This document shows, piece by piece, positions 50,265-61,360 of a stretch of 64,000 nucleotides of DNA. A program made the position numbers and the translations under genes. The DNA comes from Meira nashicola (lineage: Eukaryota; Basidiomycota; Exobasidiomycetes; Exobasidiales; Brachybasidiaceae). Within the stretch, counting starts at the first letter, position 1. Each line of letters starts with the position of its first letter. The notes beneath the pieces were generated by a model, which searched no databases, was not told where the DNA came from, and saw only the letters and a list, made by a program, of their open reading frames with translations. The DNA lies in NCBI GenBank assembly GCA_001600355.1, contig BCJU01000001.1:3431178-3495177 (forward strand). The letters run 5' to 3'.

Positions 50265-53200
50265 ATGCTTTCCAGCAGTCGTATTAGCCTTTTGGCAGGA
50301 CGACAGACGGGAAAAAGGGCTGGAGAATGTTCGAAATCGATAAATGCAGTAAAGAGAATCTCTGCTTCATCAAATCAGGCATCCTCTTTACGATCAATAT
50401 CAACCTCAATACCAACAAGGCATCCAGTAATAAGATCTTTTAGCAGGCATCGGCCTACTTTACAAACATCAAGCTTGGAGAATGGACCATCATCTTCGAT
50501 CGGACAAGAGAGATCACAATCTTCCGATGCTGGACTACATCCAACACGCACTTTAAGGGCAGAAGTTGCAGGTCAATCTCATTCAAGCATTTCATTGGAT
50601 GGAGGGGAATTGAACTTCAGAGCGTTCGGGCTGGACAGAAGAAGAAGGACACGTCTACCGACTCCTTTGCCACCCAATCTATTTGATCAACACGCTGTTG
50701 CTTTACGTAAGCGTATAGGTGAAGCTTCAAAGAAGAAACCTGTATCATCTGAAGCGAAAAGCTCAACAGCGGATGAAGGAGACCACGTAACAACAGATCC
50801 TACTATTCAATTTGGCGATTTCTCCACTTCAACTTTGCAGGCTATGCAAGCAAATAATGAGGTCTTTACACCTACCCAAACGACCGAAAATACGGCAATC
50901 TTGCGAGCCTGCTTAAGCACAGGTCTTGTTGTGCGAGCAACGAAAATCTTCGATGACGTTCGTTCGAAAACGCAAGTAGATGATGATGATCTGGAGCAGG
51001 CCGGACGCACTCCAAGCTTAATTGATGGAACTGATTTCGGTGGTCGCAGGAGGAAGGCTCATAATCCGTTAGACATATCCATTTATAATGCAATGTTGGG
51101 AGCATATCTACGCAAAGCCTTTGTAGAGACAAATTCGGACAATGTGCAGAATTGGATCAGACGAGCTTGGGATTTGTTGAATGACATGCAAGGAGGATTA
51201 ACATCCCGTCATGGCACTTTACCAACTGCTACCATCGATCCTTCACCAAATGCAACTTCTTTTGCTGTGATGGCAAAAGGTATCGTTCGTTTGCTGCAAA
51301 CCCGGAAGTATGCAGGTGCATCTCCGGGCTTGGGTGAACTATTGAAGCGCTTGGGATCTGAAGGGATTCTAGTGAAAGACTTGATCTTGTCTCCGGCTTT
51401 CTCAGAAGAAAATGCTGAATTACAGGGCATTACCTCAAAAAACTTTAGCCGAGAAGGTGAGCCAACAGTGAGAATTGTACTCGAGCATTTATCTTCTGTT
51501 GCAGCAGATTTATCTAATGAAGCCTTCATTGTGGAGACGGAGGAAGCCAATGCGATGCTGAGTGCTCTTGAAAAACGGGCAAAAAGAGATGTCGAAAGGG
51601 ATGTTGCTTTGGCGCAGCAGGAAGAAGAAAAAACTCAAACTGAGGAGGGAAGCAAAGATGGAAGAGGGAAACGGACAACAACGCCAGCCGAATTGTTACC
51701 CGTAAAAACCATCCCCAGAGACAACAAAAAAGCAGATGACCAAAATGTTGACGAAAGAAGCAAAGAAGAGATTTCTTTCAATCTGCGTGTATTGAAGGAT
51801 AATCTTACTGTTGTCGAGCAGGCTAAATTGAAATCAGCGGATCCTTATGAGCGACAAAGGTGGTTGGAATTTAGTGCAATGGATGCGGCAGAAAAACGCT
51901 TCGATCATGCTAATGAAAACCTTGAAAGATTAGGGTTGCAAGCTGCTTCTTCGATGCAAAGCAAGAAGTTGCAACGGTGGATGTGGGAATGGTACAGCAA
52001 GCTATCAAAAGCTCTCACTGCCGATCTGGAACGGATTCGTACAAATGCCCTAAACGCAGAAAAATTTACTACCGGATCCAAAGGAGGTATGGAACTTGAA
52101 ATCTATCCATTTTTGGCTTTGGTACCAGTGAAAAGACTTGCGATTGTTACCATCCTAGAACTCATTCGAACTCAGGGAATGGCTGTTAATGGTATTAAGA
52201 CGGCGATGGCATTGGTTAGTATTGGCAAACAGATTGAGGCAGAATCGTACGCTTCTCAGCTAAACAAAACTAGCGATTTTAGCAAAGCCAAGGATATTCA
52301 TGCACTTTTCAAAAGAAACGGTATCACTGATAAAAGAACTAGAAACAAGCTACGGGAGATGATGGAGAAGGAAAAGCAATCTTCTGATTCGACTGCTCTA
52401 CCGGATTGGACATCACCTATAAGGATTCGGGCTGCTGCTTATCTTGTTGAGAAGCTGATGGAAGTTGCAAAAGTCAAACGTGCTGCTAGTGACCGCGATG
52501 GTGTCGAATGGAACGAACCTCAGCCTGCATTCCATTCAACCTATCAGTATATTCAAGGAAAAAGGCTCGGTGTTATCAAATTGAATGATGCAGTTGGTGA
52601 AGTTTTGAGCAAGGAAAGAATATCAGGAGATCTTTTATCACCCAGACATTTGCCCATGCTTGTACCACCTAAGCCTTGGACAGATCATGAAACTGGCGGT
52701 TACTATAGTGTCAAATCACGCGCCCTAAGATACAAGGAGGTGGCTGAACAAGGCTCTTATCTTCGTCATGCTTCTGCCAATAAAGAATTAGATTCTGTTC
52801 TGGCTGGACTTGACGTTCTTGGAAGTACGGCTTGGACGATTAATAGGGATGTATATGACGTGGTTGCTGAAGTTTGGAATTCAGGCAAGTCTATAGCAGA
52901 TATTCCACCGTTGAATGTAGACGAAGAAGAGCCTCAAAGACCGGCAAATTATGACACAGACATCACAGCACGCAATGTATTTGTGAAGCGATACAAGTAT
53001 TATCAATTGCGCAAAAGCAATGCCCATTCGGAAAGATGCGATATCAATTACAAACTGGAAATCGCTCGTGCCTATTTGGGCGAAAGCTTCTATTTCCCTC
53101 ACAATATGGATTTCCGTGGTCGTGCATATCCCATCCCACCTGCTCTGAATCACATTGGTAATGACCTTTGTCGTGGATTGTTGTTGTTTGCTGATGCTAA

Positions 53201-54629
53201 ACCGCTCGGTGCAGTAGGTCTCAAGTGGCTTCGAATTCATCTGTCAAACGTTTTTGGGTATGATAAAGCCAGTTTCGCAGAACGTGTGCAGTTTGCTATT
53301 GACAATATGGATAATGTTCTCGCAAGTGTTCGTGATCCTTTAGGTCCTGATGGAAATTGGTGGCTAAAAGCTGATGATCCTTGGCAATGCTTGGCAACTT
53401 GTTTCGAATTGACAAAGGCGATGAATTATCCCGACGGGCCGGAAAAGTACCCCAGTCGTATGCCTGTTCATCAAGATGGTACATGTAATGGTTTACAGCA
53501 TTATGCAGCTCTAGGTGGTGATTTAGATGGAGCTAAACAAGTCAATCTCAGCAGTGGCGATAGACCAGCAGACGTGTACACGGGTATTGCAGATCTAGTG
53601 ATCAAAGCTATTGACAAAGACATCGAAAAGGGCGAACAAACTGCCATGAAATTGAAAGACAAAGTCACACGCAAAGTAGTCAAACAAACAGTCATGACTA
53701 CGGTATACGGAGTAACTTTTATTGGCGCTAAAGATCAAGTTATGCGTCAATTGTCTGATCGTGGAGATATTGCCGCTGAAGATTTGTGGTCTTGCGCTTC
53801 TTATTTGGCCAAAACGATTTTGATGTGTGTTGGTGATCTTTTCTCGGGTGCTGGTGCTATTCAGAATTGGCTAACGAAGAGTGCTTCACTAATTGCAAAA
53901 AGTATTCCAGCTGAACGTGTACAATACACTCGATTACACGATTCAACAGAAGGTCAAGAAAACGATGTCGAAACGCCAGCTGCGAAGAAGATGACGAAAT
54001 CCAAAATGATCTCAAATGAACAAATGACATCCGTTATTTGGTCTTCTCCTCTTGGCTTACCGATCGTTCAACCTTATCGAAAAGTGATTAGAAAACAAGT
54101 TGCGACGGCTATGCAATCAGTATTCTTACATGATCCTCAACTGTCCACTCAAGTTTCAGCAACAAAACAAGCAAGCGCTTTCCCGCCCAACTTTATTCAT
54201 TCTTTGGATGCTACACATATGTTCCTCACCGCTTTGGAATGTCAACAGAATAAGTTAACATTTGCTTCCGTTCATGATAGTTATTGGACGCATGCTTGCG
54301 ATATCGATACTATGAGCGAAATCATTCGTGATACATTCATTCAACTTCATTCTTTTGACATTTTACCACGTCTTCGCGAAGAGTTCATCGAACGTTATAG
54401 TGGTCATTACGTTCCTATTTCTTCGATTAAACGAATCTTGAACGCAGACGAAGAGATTTCGGAACTAGTTGAAGCTGCCAAGAAGGCTAAAAAGGATGAA
54501 GATTCAAAGGAAACAAATGCTCCACGCTCACAGAATTTCGTTGAATTAGCCGCTATTTTACCCCGCATTCCTCAAAAGGGCAATTTTGACGTTGAGGAAA
54601 TCAGAGGTTCTCAATACTTTTTCTCTTAA
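50265..54629 (+). CDS. RPO41: Mitochondrial DNA-directed RNA polymerase
   Basis: A single exon encodes 1454 residues from the first ATG, 50265. Rpo41 is the single-subunit T7-like polymerase that transcribes mitochondrial DNA. Residues 1-40 are a basic, Ser-rich presequence (MLSSSRISLLAGRQTGKR). A PPR-like pair of helices follows near residues 210-290 (NTAILRACLSTGLVVRATKI, DISIYNAMLGAYLRKAF). The polymerase domain shows NMDFRGRAYPIP, motif A with catalytic Asp in VHQDGTCNGLQHYAALGGD near 1070, motif B RKVVKQTVMTTVYGVT near 1140, and motif C ASVHDSYWTHA near 1337. All catalytic residues are present. It is long for the family, owing to Ser/Glu-rich linkers in the first 550 residues. Confidence 0.96.
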   Translation: MLSSSRISLLAGRQTGKRAGECSKSINAVKRISASSNQASSLRSISTSIPTRHPVIRSFSRHRPTLQTSSLENGPSSSIGQERSQSSDAGLHPTRTLRAEVAGQSHSSISLDGGELNFRAFGLDRRRRTRLPTPLPPNLFDQHAVALRKRIGEASKKKPVSSEAKSSTADEGDHVTTDPTIQFGDFSTSTLQAMQANNEVFTPTQTTENTAILRACLSTGLVVRATKIFDDVRSKTQVDDDDLEQAGRTPSLIDGTDFGGRRRKAHNPLDISIYNAMLGAYLRKAFVETNSDNVQNWIRRAWDLLNDMQGGLTSRHGTLPTATIDPSPNATSFAVMAKGIVRLLQTRKYAGASPGLGELLKRLGSEGILVKDLILSPAFSEENAELQGITSKNFSREGEPTVRIVLEHLSSVAADLSNEAFIVETEEANAMLSALEKRAKRDVERDVALAQQEEEKTQTEEGSKDGRGKRTTTPAELLPVKTIPRDNKKADDQNVDERSKEEISFNLRVLKDNLTVVEQAKLKSADPYERQRWLEFSAMDAAEKRFDHANENLERLGLQAASSMQSKKLQRWMWEWYSKLSKALTADLERIRTNALNAEKFTTGSKGGMELEIYPFLALVPVKRLAIVTILELIRTQGMAVNGIKTAMALVSIGKQIEAESYASQLNKTSDFSKAKDIHALFKRNGITDKRTRNKLREMMEKEKQSSDSTALPDWTSPIRIRAAAYLVEKLMEVAKVKRAASDRDGVEWNEPQPAFHSTYQYIQGKRLGVIKLNDAVGEVLSKERISGDLLSPRHLPMLVPPKPWTDHETGGYYSVKSRALRYKEVAEQGSYLRHASANKELDSVLAGLDVLGSTAWTINRDVYDVVAEVWNSGKSIADIPPLNVDEEEPQRPANYDTDITARNVFVKRYKYYQLRKSNAHSERCDINYKLEIARAYLGESFYFPHNMDFRGRAYPIPPALNHIGNDLCRGLLLFADAKPLGAVGLKWLRIHLSNVFGYDKASFAERVQFAIDNMDNVLASVRDPLGPDGNWWLKADDPWQCLATCFELTKAMNYPDGPEKYPSRMPVHQDGTCNGLQHYAALGGDLDGAKQVNLSSGDRPADVYTGIADLVIKAIDKDIEKGEQTAMKLKDKVTRKVVKQTVMTTVYGVTFIGAKDQVMRQLSDRGDIAAEDLWSCASYLAKTILMCVGDLFSGAGAIQNWLTKSASLIAKSIPAERVQYTRLHDSTEGQENDVETPAAKKMTKSKMISNEQMTSVIWSSPLGLPIVQPYRKVIRKQVATAMQSVFLHDPQLSTQVSATKQASAFPPNFIHSLDATHMFLTALECQQNKLTFASVHDSYWTHACDIDTMSEIIRDTFIQLHSFDILPRLREEFIERYSGHYVPISSIKRILNADEEISELVEAAKKAKKDEDSKETNAPRSQNFVELAAILPRIPQKGNFDVEEIRGSQYFFS

Positions 54630-55011
54630 AAAAAAGAGGTTGGATAGGAGAATCTACATACCCCTGCTACATTAGATGCCATTGGAATATACATTAGACA
54701 ATCATACATACTTTATCGACAAAATGTATTTTTATAAACATAATTAATCTTTCACCACTATCGATTGCGTGCGTGCGTGTCCGAAAAAAAAAGGCGGCTA
54801 AAACGCAATATCTCATTGTCGCGCATGGGCCACCAGGCATTAAAATAGGCAGTAGTATATGCATTAACCTGCTCAACCCGCTCTCTGTTGCATACACATG
54901 TACAACCACATAATCCAATGTCTTTTGAGCACCAACAATAATCATGGCTTCAATTAACTTTTGACAAATCTATCAAGCGAATCACCTTTCTTTGGGCTCG
55001 CTTAAGAGCAC
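54630..55011. other. Intergenic between RPO41 and a WD-repeat gene
   Basis: A 382-bp spacer with a short alternating GTGCGTGC run near 54770. Nothing else is recognised. Confidence 0.4.
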
Positions 55012-57217
55012 ATGATGGTCACAATGCGGTACGTTTGGTGAAAGCTTTTTTTCTTTACTTCCTCTTCTGACGCATGCTTTTTTTCATTCCCTTTTTTATT
55101 TCCCTAGTGAATATGTTTATTCTCGTCCTGACGTTATTACAGCAGGTGTTTCAATCTTTCATCCTCAACTACGTGACCTTTTACAACCTGGAGATGAAAA
55201 AGGAAAGGTGATGTTCGTTCATGGATCGGCTATCGAATGCGTTGATTTCGTGTCGATGAAAGGGCCTACACAATTTTGTTCTTTGGATTTTGATGCTGTT
55301 TGCTTAACGACTGGATCCGGATTACTTGCCGCAGGAGGAGAACATTCTGAATTGGATATTCGACCTTTATTACCGGCTCCTCAAACTAGTAATATTGGAT
55401 CCAACAGAGAAGGAACAAGTTCTGAAGCAGGAGTTGTACAGCAGTCGTCTTCTCACTCTCGTAATCAAAGATACATACCAAGATGGCATTTACGTACGCC
55501 TACAGGAGGCAGTATAAATAATAATATATGTATCCAACCAGAGCCGAATCTTAATCCAAGTACGATACGTGGTGTACTATTTGATGAACAGAAATGCTCA
55601 ATTCAAACATCATCGCCCTCGGAAGAGAAATTGGGACATCGCGAAAAGCGGAGAAAAGAAGACATGGCACGTAAATCTAACAATTTTGCTTGGAAGCGGG
55701 ATGAACCATGGGGAAGACCAGGAGAAGATGAAATGCCGGACCAGGAGGGGGAAGGCTCGGAAGAAGCAATTGGAGTACTTAGAAGCGGTAAAGAAGGTAA
55801 TACTTATGCCAATAAAGCAACTCGATCAAACACGATCCGTCTTATGATAAGCAATAACGATCGAAGCGTAAAAGCATTTCGCCTAAGACCGCCTACACGA
55901 AATCGGACACCTCAAAATGAATGTGTACAATCCGAAGGCATTGAAAGTGGCCTGCCTGGCTTGAGTAGAACTCAAATCATTGCTTTTCCCACTTGCATCA
56001 ATCATTCTTCCTTTTCACCGAATGGAAGGCACGTCGTTTCAGTCGGGGACACTCCAGAAGTGTTTTTGTTTAGCGTCGATCCTATCTCGAGCGAATTGAG
56101 CAAGATTGCAACCTATACCGCCTCTTCTGATGCTTCTTTTAGTACAACATGGTCTCCAGATAGTATGCAATTTGCTGTTGCATCACAAGATGGTATTGTA
56201 TCTGTTTGGGATGTGCGTTCATCCAAAAAGATTGCTTCCCTGAGAACGACACAATTCTCTGATCTGTACGGCGCAGGCGCAGCACGGGTGGTGAAATGGA
56301 GCCCAAGAGGTGATTTTCTGGCTTTTAGTGAACAACAAAATTATGTTCATATCGTCGATACTATTTCTTTTGAGATCGTACAAAGGATTCGCTTGCCAAC
56401 TTTGACTATGGTGAATGGACCATGGGGAGAGACAAATTTGGGTCGGGTCAATCATACCTCACAAGGATCAGATAATGTGGACTCTGTCTTATTGGCTGCA
56501 GGAGCGGGAGGAGTTACTCGCTTGGAAAGCGATCCAACTTTAACAAACTCAGAGACAGCCATCCCCACAAATGAAGAATGGCTCGAATCTACTTCTCCTG
56601 CTCGATTTGCCAGTACGAATCGAACGAGTGCATCGAACGAAGGATCGAATTTATCACGTCAATGGCCCAACGGGAGACGATATAGGGATATAGGCAATCA
56701 CCATCCAACAAGATCAGGATTAGATCGTACTCTTCTTGGCGATTGGATCAATGCTCGTCGTAGTCCATTGAGTGGGCCGAGCTCTTCTTCTTCCACCCTT
56801 CGCTTGGGTACTGCAGGTACGAATACCGCTCAACAGAGACGCACAATTCGTCAATCGCAAAGAGATACAGAAGAGATGGATATGAGAAGGACGTATGCAG
56901 AAGCGGTATCATCATCCCCTTCTACCAATGAAATCATTTGGCAAAATGAAGTTCATAATCCGGTCATGTCAGCTGTAAGATCAGTTGATTCAATTTTAAC
57001 GGGTATTGGAGATGTGACAGATCGTGGGTCAGGTGTTTGGTCAATCGGACCAAATGTTGGAGGTCGATTGAGAAGGAGAGATGATTCGAACGTTGAAATT
57101 TCTGGCTTGACATGGGATCCAGACGGTGACCATTTGTATGTTTCCACCTCTGAACTGATTGCGAGGTATACGGTGATCGATCTAAGGAGATCATTTGGTC
57201 AGGCTTCCGTACGCTGA
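55012..57217 (+). CDS. DUF2415 WD-repeat protein
   Basis: Two exons (55012-55028, 55108-57217) encode 708 residues. The first exon is only 17 nt (MMVTM plus a split codon) and is the least certain part of the model. Exon 2 opens EYVYSRPDVITAGVSIFHPQ with LRDLLQPGDEKG. WD-type blades follow: IAFPTCINHSSFSPNGRHVV, FSTTWSPDSMQFAVASQDGI with VSVWDVRSS, and VVKWSPRGDFLAFSEQQNYV. A late blade, ISGLTWDPDGDHLYVSTSEL, closes the propeller. The combination matches fungal proteins with a DUF2415 domain; their function is unknown. Long Ser/Asn-rich insertions lie between blades. Confidence 0.7.
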
Positions 57218-57445
57218 TTCGATGTACTCATTTTGGATACCAATTTCATAAAATTCTTTGTATCCTTCTCTGTATTATTAGTATGATCGTGGACAGTGGT
57301 GTATCATTGCTATCGTGGAATGATGGAAATGGATATGATTATAGAATAAAGTACAAAGTGATTGTGTAAAGTTACGATTAATATTGCGAATGAACCGTGC
57401 GTATTAAGCGAGATTGAAAACAAGCAAAATAATTATCCATGTTAA

Positions 57446-59134
57446 TTATGCAGTTTCATCAGAGTCGTACCCGCGACCATCATCCCAACCATTTCCTGTT
57501 CTTTCAAATCCACTAGAATGCCAACCTGCTAGTTCCGCTTCTTCTTCACGTTCTCGTCTTCGCTTTCTTTCAGCTTCAGTCAAAAGAGATTCATCCTCTT
57601 CGTACTTTTTGCTTCCTTGACCAGTCGAAAGGCCTAAAGATGAAACTTCGCCTTCAACATGTCGAGCTTTACCGTTGGGAACTTCTCCTCCCTCCATTTC
57701 TGTATATGTACTCCCACCTCTTCCACCGACATTTTCAATTTGATCTTCATAATCTTCATCGTCCTCCTCTTCATCTTCTTCGCCGTGCCCATGTCCGTTG
57801 ATGGAACCGCCTTCTGCAATCTTTTGAATGAGTAAACGATATTTGTAGTAATTGTACAGAATGATACCCAAAATTGCAACACATAATCCTGTAACGTTGA
57901 TCGGTGTTAATTCGTCACCAAATACTGTACTGCTGATCATGATGGTCAAAATTTCCTTGAAAATGCCTGCTACGCTTAAGGTGATCACAGAAGTACGTTG
58001 GATGAGTGAAAATTCGCACAAGTTCATGCAAAAGACAATAAATCCCGGCAAGACTAATAATCCAATAGTGTGAAAGGACGAAGATGCATTAGAGAAGAAT
58101 GGTGAAGTGAATAGCTTCTTCCAATTCTCGATCAACAAGCTTCCACAAATCATAAATGCGCCCATCAAAGGACTTAGCCAAAATGTTGTAGCGATTGGAT
58201 TGCTCATGCCCATCTTTTTGCGTTTGAGTAGCATTTGCATCAATGCCCAACGTAAACCACCCATAGCAGAAGCTGTTAAAACTTCGACTGCTCCCTCTAA
58301 AACAAATTCCGTTTCAGCTGCTACCATCATAATTACACCCACGGTGATCAGAGTTATGATTCCGATTAGCGAGAGACGAAGCTTTTCCAAGCCGAAGATA
58401 ACAGCGAACAATAAGACGAAAGCTAAATTGGATGACTTGCACATCGTGTAAAACGTTAAAGTGATCGTTTGTAAACTTAAGTTTGAAAGTCCTATATCCA
58501 ATGCGGTTGCTAATGCACAGGGCATAACTTTACCCATATAATCCTTAGTGCTTGGTCTAGCTCGTTTGCCATTTCTTCGACGTGGTACGATCTTGCGATT
58601 TCTACGACAGAAGAACATGAACAAGCTCGAGAGTGTGAATTGTACGACCATATGTATCGATGTAGTGAATAGCGGATAAGAAAAATTTGTCCTCTTTCTT
58701 GAAAAAAGCCAAGAATTGTACAAATTCATCAAAGTTGAAAAGAAGAACCAACTTCCAATCAGAGCCAGATTGATCAAGATCTTTCTTGTCATTGTACCTT
58801 TATCTAAACTTGCACTACCACTCTTTCGTAAAGCATTACCTCCTACTTGTCTATAACCGCCATCTTGTAAAACTGTCTCGTGTCCTGCAATTGCAATCAT
58901 ATCTTCTCCTTCCGCATCTAAATCGTCATTCTCTTCAGCTGATCCTCCTGTCTTTGATGTAGAGGCAGAATGAAGAATTGTATCTTTGTACGTTTCCTCT
59001 TCTTTCGTCGCTACTCTTGCTGTGTTACCTTCATTACCAGTTAAACTTCCGCTTCTCCTTGTTGCTTTTGTCGTTTGTTCTTCTAGGGGCGGTGAAAGGA
59101 GGGGTATCCTAGGAGATTGAGATGGCCCCACCAT
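57446..59134 (-). CDS. TPT/nucleotide-sugar transporter family membrane protein
   Basis: A single exon encodes 562 residues. Ten transmembrane helices are expected between about residues 115 and 445; visible ones include ILINLALIGSWFFFSTLMNL, PLFTTSIHMVVQFTLSSLFM, SLIGIITLITVGVIMMVAAE and INVTGLCVAILGIILYNYYK. The SLQTITLTFYTMCKSSNLAFV segment and the GGLRWALMQMLLK block are typical of the triose-phosphate transporter branch (SLC35C2-like) of the drug/metabolite transporter superfamily. It is most likely a Golgi or ER carrier. The 110-residue N-terminus and the acidic C-terminus (EEDEEEDDEDYED) are cytosolic tails. The substrate cannot be named. Confidence 0.82.
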   Translation of the reverse strand: MVGPSQSPRIPLLSPPLEEQTTKATRRSGSLTGNEGNTARVATKEEETYKDTILHSASTSKTGGSAEENDDLDAEGEDMIAIAGHETVLQDGGYRQVGGNALRKSGSASLDKGTMTRKILINLALIGSWFFFSTLMNLYNSWLFSRKRTNFSYPLFTTSIHMVVQFTLSSLFMFFCRRNRKIVPRRRNGKRARPSTKDYMGKVMPCALATALDIGLSNLSLQTITLTFYTMCKSSNLAFVLLFAVIFGLEKLRLSLIGIITLITVGVIMMVAAETEFVLEGAVEVLTASAMGGLRWALMQMLLKRKKMGMSNPIATTFWLSPLMGAFMICGSLLIENWKKLFTSPFFSNASSSFHTIGLLVLPGFIVFCMNLCEFSLIQRTSVITLSVAGIFKEILTIMISSTVFGDELTPINVTGLCVAILGIILYNYYKYRLLIQKIAEGGSINGHGHGEEDEEEDDEDYEDQIENVGGRGGSTYTEMEGGEVPNGKARHVEGEVSSLGLSTGQGSKKYEEDESLLTEAERKRRREREEEAELAGWHSSGFERTGNGWDDGRGYDSDETA

Positions 59135-59516
59135 TTTGGTGTCTATGATGTTATCGAATTATCTTACTACCGTATGCTTTGTTGAAATTTTGACATGCCT
59201 TTTCTCTGATCTTGCAATCTATGATGATGTTCTAAAGAGGGTAAAGATCGTCAATAGAGAAAGGAAGGAAACAATTTAATAAATCAAACATGCATACATA
59301 CCCAGAGTGCTTGGGCACCCTGCGTGCATACTGCAAGGGTTTGTTCAAAATAGGGCGCAGGGCCAGTGCATGTTGTCGGTATTTGTGTGTAAGACCTCTA
59401 ACTAAAGAAACACGTTCAGATTTAAGCTCAAATCAGAAAGTTTAATGCTGAGATGTAAAAGAAGATCTAGAGATACATTGATAGTAGTACAAATGATAAT
59501 GACAACGAGAAATAAA
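59135..59516. other. Intergenic between the TPT transporter and MED7
   Basis: A 382-bp spacer holding the transporter promoter and the MED7 3' end. Nothing else is recognised. Confidence 0.4.
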
Positions 59517-60425
59517 TTACACTTCATTTCGCATTCCATTCTTTATCGATTGGATTTCAGCTCGGATCGCTTGACATTGAAGTCTCATTAGGTTTGCCTC
59601 TTGTTTCCTATTATTTAATTGATCACGCATTAAGTCTCTTAATTGTTCCCTTGCTTGTAATGGTCTTGTTTCATTTAATAAATGCATAAAGTTGATACTG
59701 ATATCGTTAATCTGTCTCGCTTTATCTTGTGTTGTAAAAAGCCATTCTTGATTGGTTATTTGGCCAGTGTTTGGATCATTTTGTGTGGAAAGGTATGCTT
59801 GAGGTGGTGATAAAACTGTATCAATTAAGCGTAAATAAGATTTGAGTAAAGTACGTAATAAACTTGTCAAGATTGCAGGTCTATCCATCTCTTCATTTTC
59901 GGATGTTGGATAAATTTGTGCCATTCCCATCTCTTGTAAAGATGGTAAACTTTCTTCTACTGGCCATCGATCACCAAAGCAAGAATAATAACCATCTTCT
60001 TTGATCCAATCAACATTTGGTGGTTCCATTGCAAGTAAAATGTCCCAATTAGGTACGGGCAAAAGGGATGATCCGATTGCTAACTCTTTTTCTTCTTCAA
60101 CGCTTTCTGTTTTTTCTTTCATTTCTCTTTCTTTGGCTGCAGAAACTGTTTCCAAGATGACTTTTTGACGAGCTATCCTTTCTGCAGGTTCTGAATTCTC
60201 CCAGTCGAATTCGCTATTCTTCAAATCGTTCTCTTTTGCCTCTTTCATCACATTATATCTTGCTATGTTTTCCCTGGAAAATCGACTGAAAGTTGAAGGT
60301 GGTGGTGGTAATAAGGAATTAGTGATTTGTGCCGCATCTCTTTCAGCATCTTGCGTTTCGTCTGGTAGATTTTGCTCATTTGTCCTATCTATTTCTCCTA
60401 CATCCATGGCGTCATCGTTTATCAT
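59517..60425 (-). CDS. MED7: Mediator subunit 7
   Basis: A single exon encodes 302 residues from ATG 60425. Med7 with Med21 forms the hinge of the Mediator middle module, linking activators to RNA polymerase II. Conserved blocks are the SLLPPPPSTFSRF opening, AMEPPNVDWIKEDGYYSCFG, and the helical DISINFMHLLNETRPLQARE with LRDLMRDQL. The reading frame extends to an earlier ATG at 60590, but those 55 residues are hydrophobic and unlike Mediator proteins. They would also leave only 48 bp before the divergent gene, so the shorter start is preferred. An insertion rich in Lys/Glu (KEREMKEKTESVEEEKEL) lies between the two conserved blocks. Confidence 0.88.
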   Translation of the reverse strand: MINDDAMDVGEIDRTNEQNLPDETQDAERDAAQITNSLLPPPPSTFSRFSRENIARYNVMKEAKENDLKNSEFDWENSEPAERIARQKVILETVSAAKEREMKEKTESVEEEKELAIGSSLLPVPNWDILLAMEPPNVDWIKEDGYYSCFGDRWPVEESLPSLQEMGMAQIYPTSENEEMDRPAILTSLLRTLLKSYLRLIDTVLSPPQAYLSTQNDPNTGQITNQEWLFTTQDKARQINDISINFMHLLNETRPLQAREQLRDLMRDQLNNRKQEANLMRLQCQAIRAEIQSIKNGMRNEV

Positions 60426-60637
60426 TTTGATGTTCGAAGGATGGTTGCAAAAGATTAAAACGCGTGGTAATTTCATGTAGTCTAGACTATGTGTGTGTGG
60501 AGATTTCATACGTACGTACGAGAAGTCCGAACTAGGCTCTGCTAAACCCGAGCCAAGGGAGAATGTATGAATGAAAATGACGTGCTTCATTTTAAAGTGA
60601 TTATATAGAACTTACAATCATCTTATCAAAGATTACA

Positions 60638-61270
60638 ATGTCAAGATCATTTGCTAAAGCAGAAGAATTTATCGCTCAAATTTCATCACGTAGAAGTATT
60701 TATGGTTTAGGTCGTCGTACGATTTTGAATGATAAAGATTTAATTGGATTAATAAAACAATCTGTACGTGAATCACCTACTAGCTTCAATTCACAATCAT
60801 CAAGAATTGTAATCTTATTGGGAAAAGAACATGAACGTTATTGGAATCAGATTGCAATACCTGCTTTACGTAAAGCTGTAGGTAATGATGATGAAGCATT
60901 CGAAAAAGGAAGTAAAAGGATGATTCAATTTCGCGATGCATATGGTACCGTATTATTTTACGAAGATCAAAATGCAATCAAAAAAATGCAAGAAAAAGTT
61001 GCCATATACGCAGATCGCTTTCCTCAATGGTCACTTCAATCTTCTGGAATGGCTCAAGTGAATACCTGGTCAGCACTTTCTTTAGCAGGTTATGGTGCTA
61101 ATTTACAGCATTACGGAAATTTAACCCAAAAGCCACTTACTGAAGCTTTTGATATTCCAACCAATTGGCATTTATACTCTGAACTTGTTTTCGGAAGTCC
61201 TGAAAATGAAGCAAAGGAGAAGACATACATCGAAGATTCCGAAAGGTTTCGTATCTTTGGCTCTCAATAA
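60638..61270 (+). CDS. HBN1: Nitroreductase-family protein (Hbn1/Frm2-like)
   Basis: A single exon encodes 210 residues, the usual length. The fold binds FMN; family blocks are SSRRSIYGLGR with LIGLIKQSVRESPTSFNSQS, RIVILLGKEHERYW, YGTVLFYEDQ, FPQWSLQSSGMAQVNTWSAL and GANLQHY. Yeast homologues Hbn1 and Frm2 are linked to fatty-acid signalling and oxidative stress, but the physiological substrate is unknown. No targeting signal is visible. Confidence 0.93.
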   Translation: MSRSFAKAEEFIAQISSRRSIYGLGRRTILNDKDLIGLIKQSVRESPTSFNSQSSRIVILLGKEHERYWNQIAIPALRKAVGNDDEAFEKGSKRMIQFRDAYGTVLFYEDQNAIKKMQEKVAIYADRFPQWSLQSSGMAQVNTWSALSLAGYGANLQHYGNLTQKPLTEAFDIPTNWHLYSELVFGSPENEAKEKTYIEDSERFRIFGSQ

Positions 61271-61360
61271 GCAATTGTACATCGGGTTGGTTTGTAAAAT
61301 GTGTTGTAGGTAGCCTACAGGGTATCGAATTTTTGAATTATACAAGGTTTGAAAGTGAAG

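Noticed and set aside
60426..60590. Extended N-terminus of MED7 from the first ATG
   Set aside because: The 55 extra residues are unlike Mediator proteins and would leave only 48 bp to the divergent gene.
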